This document shows positions 44,575-53,521 of a stretch of DNA of 64,000 nt, in pieces. The stretch is from positions 3,657 through 67,656 of the forward strand of contig JAUNLO010000004.1 of assembly GCA_030532185.1 (NCBI GenBank), read 5' to 3'. This DNA comes from Eubacteriales bacterium. Its GTDB lineage: Bacteria > Bacillota_A > Clostridia > Saccharofermentanales > DTU023. The notes beneath the pieces are model-generated. The model had not been told where the DNA came from. It searched no databases and saw only the letters and a list, made by a program, of their open reading frames with translations. Position 1 is the stretch's first letter; each line of letters opens with the position of its first letter. The position numbers and the translations under genes were made by a program.

Positions 44575-44609
44575 AGGGACTTCCTCCATCCGAGGCAGTC
44601 CCTTTTTTT
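44575..44609. terminator. terminator after rubredoxin
   Basis: AGGGACTTCCTC and GAGGCAGTCCCT form a 12-bp stem with one mismatch, followed by seven T. It also lies beyond the stop of the converging DUF4364 gene. Confidence 0.9.
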
Positions 44610-44626
44610 AATGCAAAGTTTTAATT

Positions 44627-45175
44627 TTATTCCTGCCGATTGAGTTCAGTTAAGATGAAGGTGTAAATTTGGCTGGCCCGGTCCGGCCAGGCCTCACTAA
44701 AGGCCCGGGCTCGATCGGGAGAACTTAGCTGTAATTGCAGGTCCAGAATTTTGCTTTGTCGGTCCCAAGCCTCGCAATGTAGCAGGTAGCTGCCATCCCC
44801 CTGGTCTTCAAAATAAGATTTGAGTTCGGCCTGATTTTGGGCAACCTGGCCTAAGTTGCGGATTTGTTCCAAGAGGGCAGGGGAGAGTTGCTTATGTAAC
44901 TGCTCATAAACCAGTTGTCCGGCTTCAGTTAAATAACTGGCTAAGAGGGTTTGCCCCTTCAGGTCCCTCTGTTTGTTATATTTTGGCTCGGCCACGCTAA
45001 TGAGTTTTTGGTCTAGGAGACTGGCCCAGGCCTCAGCCACTGTAAAGTAATCGAAGAAGAGGGTCTCCTGGGCCAGAGCCTGTATTTGCCCTGGGCTCAG
45101 CCCCGGCTGACTCTTGACTAAAGCCAAGAGAATAAGTTTGACCTGATTTGCTTGCATATTCAGCTGGTCCGGCAT
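44627..45175 (-). CDS. DUF4364 family protein (winged-helix-like)
   Basis: Protein of 182 residues resembling DUF4364, a small family found mainly in Clostridia. The N-terminal part looks like a winged helix: KLILLALVKSQPGLSPGQIQ, then FFDYFTVAEAWASLLDQKLI. LTEAGQLVYEQL resembles the end of such a domain. The C-terminal half is a beta-rich domain with SYLLHCEAWDRQSKILDLQLQL. A regulatory role is often assumed, but targets are unknown. Divergent from mscS. Confidence 0.75.
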   Translation of the reverse strand: MPDQLNMQANQVKLILLALVKSQPGLSPGQIQALAQETLFFDYFTVAEAWASLLDQKLISVAEPKYNKQRDLKGQTLLASYLTEAGQLVYEQLHKQLSPALLEQIRNLGQVAQNQAELKSYFEDQGDGSYLLHCEAWDRQSKILDLQLQLSSPDRARAFSEAWPDRASQIYTFILTELNRQE

Positions 45176-45296
45176 GCTTCTGTATCCTCCTGCTTGAGAG
45201 CTAGGCCTGCTATGCTGTTAGTCTGCCTAACCATGTTCATCGCCTAGTATAACTGCTAAGACACTAAGCTGTAACCTGCTGAGGGCCCCTAGCTAT

Positions 45297-45302
45297 TATA
45301 AT
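45297..45302 (+). promoter_or_regulatory. -10 of the mscS-cvpA operon
   Basis: Perfect TATAAT 39 bases before the TTG start, without a clear -35. Confidence 0.4.
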
Positions 45303-45340
45303 TAATCCAGCATGCGGCTTAGTAGGGAGGAGCTACCGAT

Positions 45341-46513
45341 TTGATTTTAGGAGTAGCTACAGGCGTAGAGGCTTGGCAAAGAGCGTTACCGAGTGTCCTG
45401 ACAGGATTCTTGCACTACACCCTATGGGAGGGAACTAGCAGTTTAGACTTACTGCTAAGTCTAGGCTTGTTGATTCTAGCCTGGTTTTTGCGCAGGCTGC
45501 CGGCCAGGCTATTCCTCTCTCTTCTCAAGGGTGAATACAAACTCCAGGCCCAACTGCGGGAGAATTTACCTCCTGCTTATTTGCTCCCCCTCCTCAGTTG
45601 GGTAGCTCTTAAACACTGGCTCTTAGACTTTCCACCGGCTTTAAGCCTCCTGCTTGATCAAGTCAATGCTGCCCTCCTAATCGTAGTTCTGGTGCGAGTA
45701 GGTCTGGCTTGCCTGCACAGTCTAATGCAGGTAGAGCTTCTAAGCCAAGACAAGTGGCGGGCTCGGAAGGGTAGCCTGATTTTTTACTTTCGCCTGGCCC
45801 AGGTGCTTATTTGGCTTATAGCCCTCTTAGCAATCCTTTCTCTTTTTGGAGTAAATGTTGCCAGTTTAGCTGCTGGACTGGGCTTGGGCGGCCTGGCAAT
45901 CTCGCTTGCGGCCCAAGATAGCCTATCCAACCTCATTGCCGGTTTTGTCCTCCTCAATGACCCTGACTTACAGGTGGGGGATGAAATAGAAATCCTAAAC
46001 TATAGTGGTAACTTGGTAGATTTAGGCCTGAGGTCCTCGCAGATACGTGCTTATGACCGCAGTCTCGTAACCTTACCCAATAAACTCCTGACCGAGAATG
46101 CCTTACTGAATATCTCACGGATGGACAAACGCCGAGTGCTCTTTAAGCTTCGCCTACCGCTCTCTGCACATCAGGAAGACCTGCTGGTGCTGCAAAGGGA
46201 GGTTAAGCAGTATTTACAGGGACGCAAGGACGTAGATCCGACAGATATCTTCTGTAATCTAGATGGTATCCAAGATACCGGTATTGACCTCTATGTGCGT
46301 TTCTTTGTCCTGGATCCTAGTTGGTCCCTGATGATGGAGGAAAAGCGCCTCTTTTTAGAATTTTTGTGGGACCTCCTACTCTCTCGCAATTTGGCCGAAC
46401 CCAAGCGGGGCCTGCGTATTGAGTTTGCAGGCAGCGAATTATGGGGGAAGCCGGATGAGCTGATTTCGCAACTGTCTCAAGCTGGCCAGGTGCCCTCCCC
46501 AACTAAGAGGTAA
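45341..46513 (+). CDS. small-conductance mechanosensitive channel family protein
   Basis: MscS-type channel of 390 residues that releases osmolytes during hypo-osmotic shock. Four to five TM segments lie within residues 20-185. The pore-lining TM3 and the following beta domain read NVASLAAGLGLGGLAISLAA, then QDSLSNLIAGFVLL and QVGDEIEI. The cytosolic alpha/beta domain follows. TTG start at 45341, supported by GGGAGGAGCTACCGAT upstream. Followed five bases after its stop by a cvpA-like gene. Confidence 0.9.
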   Translation: MILGVATGVEAWQRALPSVLTGFLHYTLWEGTSSLDLLLSLGLLILAWFLRRLPARLFLSLLKGEYKLQAQLRENLPPAYLLPLLSWVALKHWLLDFPPALSLLLDQVNAALLIVVLVRVGLACLHSLMQVELLSQDKWRARKGSLIFYFRLAQVLIWLIALLAILSLFGVNVASLAAGLGLGGLAISLAAQDSLSNLIAGFVLLNDPDLQVGDEIEILNYSGNLVDLGLRSSQIRAYDRSLVTLPNKLLTENALLNISRMDKRRVLFKLRLPLSAHQEDLLVLQREVKQYLQGRKDVDPTDIFCNLDGIQDTGIDLYVRFFVLDPSWSLMMEEKRLFLEFLWDLLLSRNLAEPKRGLRIEFAGSELWGKPDELISQLSQAGQVPSPTKR

Positions 46514-46518
46514 ACATC

Positions 46519-47226
46519 TTGCTGGTAGATCTTGTTATCGTCCTAATTCTCCTGATTTGCCTCATTCGCGGTTGGCTGCGGGGTTTCCTCTATAATGCAG
46601 GTCTCGTTTTCCTGCTCCTAATTTCCTTTTTTATAGCCTCAACTTTTTCCGGTATCCTGGCTACTAAGCTTTACCAGGTAGGTGTGGACAAGAAAATCCT
46701 CAAGTCCGGTCCGACCCAGTTAGTCCAGCAGTTTGATAGGGAAAAGGACCTGGAGGATAATCTGCAGAATCTGGGCTTGACGGAATCCTACCAAAAGATC
46801 TTGCAAGGTGACCTGGGAGAACTGATGAAGGGTTTTTCTACTTCTGTAGAAAAAATCGGGGCGGAGTCCCAAGCCTATATGAAGGAAATGACCCAGGCGG
46901 TCAGCGAGCAAATCCTCCGCCTCAGTCTACAAATTTTAGTCTTTATATTTTTATTGTTCGCTTCGTATTTTTTACTCAAGTTCTTCCTCAAGCTTATTTC
47001 AAAAGGCATTAATGCCTTACCAGTTTTAGGCTTGGTCAATCGTTTGGGCGGGGCTGGCCTAGGTTTGGCCCTGGGCATACTCTTAGCAGGGACTCTCATC
47101 TCTGTGCTGCCAGGTTTGGCTGCCTCTTTCCCCGCCCTGGAGGATAGCCTAGCTGGATCTAAGTTGGCGGATTTCCTGGTAGAATCTCAGCTTTATAAGT
47201 GGATTCTCCAAAGTATTTTTGCCTAG
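46519..47226 (+). CDS. CvpA family membrane protein
   Basis: Membrane protein of 235 residues. It begins LVDLVIVLILLICLIRGWLRGFL, the CvpA/YshB opening, has TM segments near 5-45, 130-155 and 170-200, and a soluble helical loop of about 75 residues between TM2 and TM3 (ILKSGPTQLVQQFDREKD). The family was named for colicin V production, but its cellular role is unclear. TTG start at 46519 with AAGAGGT upstream. In an operon with mscS. Confidence 0.82.
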   Translation: MLVDLVIVLILLICLIRGWLRGFLYNAGLVFLLLISFFIASTFSGILATKLYQVGVDKKILKSGPTQLVQQFDREKDLEDNLQNLGLTESYQKILQGDLGELMKGFSTSVEKIGAESQAYMKEMTQAVSEQILRLSLQILVFIFLLFASYFLLKFFLKLISKGINALPVLGLVNRLGGAGLGLALGILLAGTLISVLPGLAASFPALEDSLAGSKLADFLVESQLYKWILQSIFA

Positions 47227-47290
47227 CCAAGCTCCAGGACAAGAGACTTTGTTCTAGCCATAATCTTTTAGAATTGCGCCATAATCTGCC

Positions 47291-47319
47291 TTGACAAAGT
47301 AGGGGACAGAACCTATATT
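47291..47319 (+). promoter_or_regulatory. promoter of groES-groEL
   Basis: TTGACA (47291-47296), 17-base spacer, TATATT (47314-47319): a vegetative sigma-A promoter, with the CIRCE element starting ten bases after the -10. Confidence 0.88.
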
Positions 47320-47328
47320 AACTTATGG

Positions 47329-47355
47329 TTAGCACTCTAAGAGCATGAATGCTAA
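47329..47355 (+). promoter_or_regulatory. CIRCE element, HrcA operator of groESL
   Basis: TTAGCACTC - nine bases - GAATGCTAA. The consensus is TTAGCACTC-N9-GAGTGCTAA, so there is one mismatch in the right arm. It covers the expected transcription start, so HrcA would block initiation when chaperonin is sufficient. Confidence 0.93.
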
Positions 47356-47418
47356 GTAACAAGGAAGACCATGGTTTAGCAGTGAGCTGGGACTATGGCT
47401 AAATATAAGGAGGTTCAA

Positions 47419-47703
47419 ATGAACATTAGACCTTTAGCAGATCGCGTTGTGATTAAGATGCTGGAAAAGGAAGAAGTCAGCAAGGGCGGTATCGTTTTAC
47501 CGGAGTCTGCCCGTGAAGAGCCCCAGGTGGCCGAAGTTGTAGCCGTGGGTCCCGGTGGTATCGTAGATGGCAAAGATGTCATTATGGAAGTAGAAATTGG
47601 TGACCGCATCCTGCATAGCAAATATGCCGGTACCGAAGTAAAAATGGACGGTCAAGAATACACCATTATCCGCCAGTCGGACATTCTGGCTGTGGTGGAA
47701 TAA
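47419..47703 (+). CDS. groES: co-chaperonin GroES
   Basis: 10-kDa co-chaperonin of 94 residues, the lid of the GroEL chamber. MNIRPLADRVVIKMLEKEEV, the mobile loop SKGGIVLPESAREEP, and VGPGGIVDGK mark the family. ATG 47419 is chosen since AAGGAGG lies six bases upstream; the ATG at 47395 precedes that site. Controlled by CIRCE. Confidence 0.97.
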   Translation: MNIRPLADRVVIKMLEKEEVSKGGIVLPESAREEPQVAEVVAVGPGGIVDGKDVIMEVEIGDRILHSKYAGTEVKMDGQEYTIIRQSDILAVVE

Positions 47704-47713
47704 GTTAGCGTAG

Positions 47714-49351
<1,638 letters not shown>

Positions 49352-49381
49352 AATCCCTGTAAGTCTTTGCTTAAAGATGTG

Positions 49382-49415
49382 GACTGCCTCTCGAACCCGA
49401 GAGGCAGTCTTCTTA
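49382..49415 (+). terminator. terminator of groESL
   Basis: Perfect 12-bp stem GACTGCCTCTCG / CGAGAGGCAGTC with a four-base loop, then TTCTTATT. Shares the GACTGCCTC core with two other terminators. Confidence 0.85.
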
Positions 49416-49424
49416 TTGCCTGCT

Positions 49425-49453
49425 TTGCTCCCGAGAGTTTAAACACTTATAAT
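49425..49453 (+). promoter_or_regulatory. promoter of the thioesterase operon
   Basis: TTGCTC (49425-49430), 17-base spacer, TATAAT (49448-49453), 35 bases before the start codon. Confidence 0.65.
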
Positions 49454-49487
49454 GACTCTAGTTTGCTAGGGAAAGAAGAGGTAGCCC

Positions 49488-50366
49488 ATGTCTACACAGC
49501 TCAGCCCAGACCGGCATACAATTTATCAAACTGACCTGCGTCCCTCGGATTGCGACTTTGAACGCTTAATTTTCCCTCATACCGTCTTTATGCTGGGCCA
49601 ATTTGCGGCTGAAAAGGATATAGAACTCTGTCCTGCTTTGAGCCTTGCCCACCTAGAAGGGCAAAAACTCAAATGGATGATTTCTGCTAGCTCCTACTAC
49701 TTCACCGGACTCCGACCTGCCAAGGGGAGCCAAGTGATATCTGAAAGCTGGTCCCCGGGTATTAAGGGGATTAACTTTTTACGGTCCCACCTGATTTTTG
49801 CAGAAAATCGTCAGGCGGACCGGCTGGTAGCCCATGGAGCTTCTCGTTGGTTTGTCGTAGACCGAGATAGTAGAAAGCCAGTCCGGCCTTTGGACCTAGT
49901 CAGTCAAGAGGCATACCTGGATTATAGTGCCCCTAGTCCCGACCTGGATTTCCGCCCCCTTCGTCTTGCAGCCGAGGAGGGGGACTCCCTGTACCGGCAA
50001 GATTTTGCTATCGCCTATAGCCTTCTGGATGACAACTACCACTTGAACAATGTCAACTATGTCAGTTTGGCCCTAGATTGTCTCTGGTCATATTTTGTTA
50101 GCCAGGCTTGGTCCTGGCAAAGCTACCAGATCCGGGAACTCCACTTTAATTATCTAGCGGAAGTGAAAGCCGGGCAGACTTTAACCATCAGTATTTCGGA
50201 GGGGGCCCTGCGCCCCACTCCAAACCATAGCTGCCTCTTAGAGGGGCAGAAGTTGGAGTTTACTTCCCGCAAGCCACTACAATATTGGGTGCTTACGGGT
50301 AGGCAAGCCGTGGAGGCTAAGCACCAGCTAGCCTTCCGTGCTTTGGTCGTCTTAGAGGAGAAGTAA
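49488..50366 (+). CDS. acyl-ACP thioesterase
   Basis: Double-hotdog thioesterase of 292 residues that releases free fatty acids from acyl-ACP. The first hotdog has the substrate region MISASSYYFTGLRPAKGSQV. The second begins near residue 165 and holds the catalytic stretch DDNYHLNNVNYVSLALD (Asn and His as in plant FatA/FatB and their bacterial homologues), then IRELHFNYLAEVKAGQTL. Length matches bacterial members. Chain-length preference cannot be judged. Three bases separate it from the next gene, so it probably heads a three-gene operon. Confidence 0.85.
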   Translation: MSTQLSPDRHTIYQTDLRPSDCDFERLIFPHTVFMLGQFAAEKDIELCPALSLAHLEGQKLKWMISASSYYFTGLRPAKGSQVISESWSPGIKGINFLRSHLIFAENRQADRLVAHGASRWFVVDRDSRKPVRPLDLVSQEAYLDYSAPSPDLDFRPLRLAAEEGDSLYRQDFAIAYSLLDDNYHLNNVNYVSLALDCLWSYFVSQAWSWQSYQIRELHFNYLAEVKAGQTLTISISEGALRPTPNHSCLLEGQKLEFTSRKPLQYWVLTGRQAVEAKHQLAFRALVVLEEK

Positions 50367-50369
50367 TTA

Positions 50370-51545
50370 ATGCCAGCTCAAAAAAGAGGGGCGGCTCCCC
50401 CGCAAAAACCCCAGGGAGGCCGGGGATATTTTGATAAGTCTCATCTCATCATTTTGGCTAGCCTATCTTTAATTAGCCTGGTCCTGCTCGTCATGTTTTG
50501 GGTGGTTATACCACGCGGGCAAGTCCAGGATGCCATCAGGGGTCCTCAGGCCTTCCAGGCCTCACAATCTCGTGAGCTAGAGGGCAATCAAGCACGCCGT
50601 ACCTATCCTTTAGCCGACAAATTAGTCTTGGTGAGCCGAGAAGAACTGGTTTGTGAGGATTATCAGGGTCGCCAAATCTTTGCCGTGGCCCTAGATATGA
50701 ATCGGCCTAGTGTCCAGGTTATGGACAATTTCCTTCTGGTGGGTGACCGGGAAGGGAGCCAAGTTGTAGTGATTAACCCCCATGGACTGGTCTTTGAAAG
50801 CTACTTGGATGGCGGTTTTGTCAAAGGAGCCCTGCATAAAGATGGCTTTTGGGCCTTCTTGGACGAACAGTCAGATGATAAAGCCCTGGTCCACCTGGTC
50901 AGTCCTGAGGGTAAGCGCATTTTGACTTTGAGCTTTGCAAAATCGGGCAATGCCTTGAATCTCAAGTTTACCCCGGATGGCCGCTATCTTGACATATTAC
51001 TCTTGAATACTTCCTCCTCCAACATGAAAACCTTGCTGAGGCGTTATGACCTAGAAGGTGGTCTGGTAGCTCAAAAGGTAGTCGAGGCCTATAATTCCTT
51101 ATTCTATGGTTTAGAGCACGATGTGGAAGGCTTACCCATCATTTATTCATCGAATCAGGCCCTGAAACTAGACTTTGAAGCGGAAGAAAGTATCTTGGAG
51201 GTTGAGTTGTCCTCCATCTTGGCGGTTTACGCCCAAGCTTCTCAACTTTTAATTTTAGGCAATGACCAACCAGATGCTTACTATGGTCTCTATAGTTATG
51301 GGGAGGATAAGGGCTTACAAGAACTAGCAGATCAATTAGGGCGAGCCAGCCATATCCGCCTGAGTCCTGATCGGTCTAAGTTATTTTATGTAACAGATAA
51401 TCTCTTACACACCATAGACTTGGCCAACCTAAGTAGCGGGCCAGCCCAAGCCCTGGATGGAGAAATTTTGGCTTATAACTTTTATGCTGGCAAAGAGGTC
51501 AATGTCGTGACTAGCCATAGTGCTCATCTTGTCCCATGGAAATAG
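50370..51545 (+). CDS. membrane-anchored propeller-like protein of unknown function (DUF5711-like)
   Basis: 391 residues. A Lys/Pro/Gly-rich start leads to one TM segment (about 25-48, LIILASLSLISLVLLVMFWV) and an extracytoplasmic domain. That domain has repeated short beta-strand units ending in D-G/E-G turns (NLKFTPDGRYLDILL, HIRLSPDRSKLFYVTDN), which look like a WD40/YVTN-type propeller. Clostridial proteins of this size and layout are filed under DUF5711; the match is by pattern only. Overlaps the next gene by ten bases. Confidence 0.6.
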   Translation: MPAQKRGAAPPQKPQGGRGYFDKSHLIILASLSLISLVLLVMFWVVIPRGQVQDAIRGPQAFQASQSRELEGNQARRTYPLADKLVLVSREELVCEDYQGRQIFAVALDMNRPSVQVMDNFLLVGDREGSQVVVINPHGLVFESYLDGGFVKGALHKDGFWAFLDEQSDDKALVHLVSPEGKRILTLSFAKSGNALNLKFTPDGRYLDILLLNTSSSNMKTLLRRYDLEGGLVAQKVVEAYNSLFYGLEHDVEGLPIIYSSNQALKLDFEAEESILEVELSSILAVYAQASQLLILGNDQPDAYYGLYSYGEDKGLQELADQLGRASHIRLSPDRSKLFYVTDNLLHTIDLANLSSGPAQALDGEILAYNFYAGKEVNVVTSHSAHLVPWK

Positions 51546-53521
51546 AGGCAAAGTTTGACCTAGCCAGAGTCCAGGACTGGGATTTTTGGTCGCAGCGCCT
51601 TGGCCAGCAAGCTCCCTTAGAGGGTTGGTACAGTGAGCCTGCCCAGGAGCCTCTTACTCTGGCAGCCTTTTACTATGACACCCTCCAGGCTGACGTCTAT
51701 CAGGCAGGCTTCAGCCTGCGTCTCCGGCGGGAAGGCCAGCGTTTGCTTTACACCGTAAAACGTGCTTTGGCTTCGGACGAGCCTCAGGCCCCTCCAGGGG
51801 AACCGGATCAAGCAGGTATCTTCCGTAGGCAGGAATGGGAAGAAGTCTTGACCAGCCAAGTAGCTGAAGACTTCCAGCCCCAAGACTATGCCTATAAGGC
51901 TTGGGAGCGTATTCAAGAGCTCAGCAAGACTGACCGGACCTTAGCCCCTTTAGGAGAAATTCTAGCTAGAGAGCAGCTGATCCTCCAGGGCTCCACGCGT
52001 TTTACCCGCTACCGCGGGGATTTGGTAAAGGGCAAGACTAGGGTAGAGTGGGCCTTAGATCGGGGTTATTTTCAACATCCGGACCTGCGTGAAGATTTCG
52101 CCGAGTTGGAGTTTGAGCTCAAGTCCGGCCAGAGCCGTGATTTACAGGCCTTACTTGACCAGCTACAGAAGCTCAGACCCTTAAGGGTCCAGGCTTGGTC
52201 TAAACAGGTTCGCGCCCTCCACAGGCCATATGACCTCATTATCCTGGGGGCTGGCCCTGCCGGTCTAGCGGCAGGCCTAGGAGCAGGGTTGAAGGCGCAA
52301 GACGCAGCCTATCCGGCCCGTATCTTAATCCTGGACAAGGAAACTCAAGCCGGTCGCAAGATTTTGGCCTCCGGCAATGGACGCTGTAACCTCTCCAACC
52401 GTAATCCCGCTTCGGATAAATATCTTTCTCACGCCTCTCCAGGCAAGGACGTCTGGCTGGACCAACTAGGGCATAAATTTACCAGTAAATTTTTCCATCA
52501 GCTGGGCCTAGCCTTCAAATATGATGCTGAGGGCAGGGCCTATCCCCAGTCCGAGGAAGCTCGGTCAGTACGTGATCTTCTCCTAGCCAGGCTGGAGGCT
52601 CTAAAGATAGAGTTCCGTTTTGAGACAGACATAAGACAGATCAGTCCAGCTACCGGGCCTGGCCAAAGTTTTTACCTGCAGAGCTCCCAGGGGCAGCTTT
52701 TCCGCTCTAAGGCTCTGATTTTTGCCCCCGGTTCGCCTGCTAGCCCGGCTTTAGGGGGTAATTGGTCTATGGCCCAACTGGCGCAGGCTTGGGACCTGCC
52801 CTACCAGGACTTTCGCCCCGCCCTATGTGGTCTCTTACTAGACCCGCACACTAGCTTGAGTCAGCTTACGGGCTGCCGGGTCAAGGCCCAGGCCCGTCTC
52901 TCGGGAGGGCAGACCAGCCAGGGTGAATTTTTATTTAATAAAGGAGCCTTATCTGGGATTGCCGCCATGGACTTGGCTAACTATCTAGGGGGAGAACCGG
53001 GACACTTTAGGGACCAGGATCCGCAAGCGGCTTGGCTTTTCACCCAGGCTCAGACTGTTCACCTGGACTTGTTCCCCGCCCAAGAAGGAGCAAGTTTGGC
53101 CAAAGATTTAGCGGCCAAAGGGAGGGCCTTTGCCTGGGAGCTCAGTTGGGACTTGCTGCTGGCTTCCTATCTCCCAGCCAAGCTGGGGCGGGCTATCTTG
53201 CAAGAAGCAGGTCTGGACTACCGGGGCCCGGCCCAGGCCAAAGTGGCCCGCAGCTTGGCCTATCGTTTGAAAGCCTATCCCGTGAAGTTAGTAGGCCTTA
53301 AAGCTTTTGCGGAGGCCCAGGTGGCCAGGGGGGGCTTAGAGTTAGGAGCCCTCAATCCTGACTATAGCCTTAAAGGCTACCCAGGAGCCTATGTTTGTGG
53401 GGAAGCTCTGGATGTGGTAGGTTTCTGCGGAGGCTTTAACTTGCATTTTGCCTGGGCCAGTGGCTATAAGGCTGGTCAGACGGCTGTGACCAGGCTAATT
53501 GGGTCGAAAACTCGCAAGTAG
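51536..53521 (+). CDS. fusion of a CYTH phosphohydrolase-like domain and an HI0933/YhiN-type flavoprotein
   Basis: 661 residues in one unbroken frame. Residues 1-228 are a CYTH domain: the metal-binding ExExK motif is MEIEAKF, then YYDT, SLRLRREGQRLLYTVKRA, VEWALDRGYF and AELEFELKSG. CYTH enzymes act on triphosphates such as thiamine triphosphate or inorganic triphosphate. From about 232 an HI0933-type NAD(P)/FAD oxidoreductase follows: DLIILGAGPAGLAAGLGAG, GRKILASGNGRCNLSNRN, AYPQSEEARSV, GEFLFNKGALSG, and the end CGEALDVVGFCGGFNLHFAW. Both parts look intact. I know of no standard protein with this architecture. Its 3' end overlaps the converging ABC-F gene by 27 bases. Confidence 0.88.
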   Translation: MEIEAKFDLARVQDWDFWSQRLGQQAPLEGWYSEPAQEPLTLAAFYYDTLQADVYQAGFSLRLRREGQRLLYTVKRALASDEPQAPPGEPDQAGIFRRQEWEEVLTSQVAEDFQPQDYAYKAWERIQELSKTDRTLAPLGEILAREQLILQGSTRFTRYRGDLVKGKTRVEWALDRGYFQHPDLREDFAELEFELKSGQSRDLQALLDQLQKLRPLRVQAWSKQVRALHRPYDLIILGAGPAGLAAGLGAGLKAQDAAYPARILILDKETQAGRKILASGNGRCNLSNRNPASDKYLSHASPGKDVWLDQLGHKFTSKFFHQLGLAFKYDAEGRAYPQSEEARSVRDLLLARLEALKIEFRFETDIRQISPATGPGQSFYLQSSQGQLFRSKALIFAPGSPASPALGGNWSMAQLAQAWDLPYQDFRPALCGLLLDPHTSLSQLTGCRVKAQARLSGGQTSQGEFLFNKGALSGIAAMDLANYLGGEPGHFRDQDPQAAWLFTQAQTVHLDLFPAQEGASLAKDLAAKGRAFAWELSWDLLLASYLPAKLGRAILQEAGLDYRGPAQAKVARSLAYRLKAYPVKLVGLKAFAEAQVARGGLELGALNPDYSLKGYPGAYVCGEALDVVGFCGGFNLHFAWASGYKAGQTAVTRLIGSKTRK

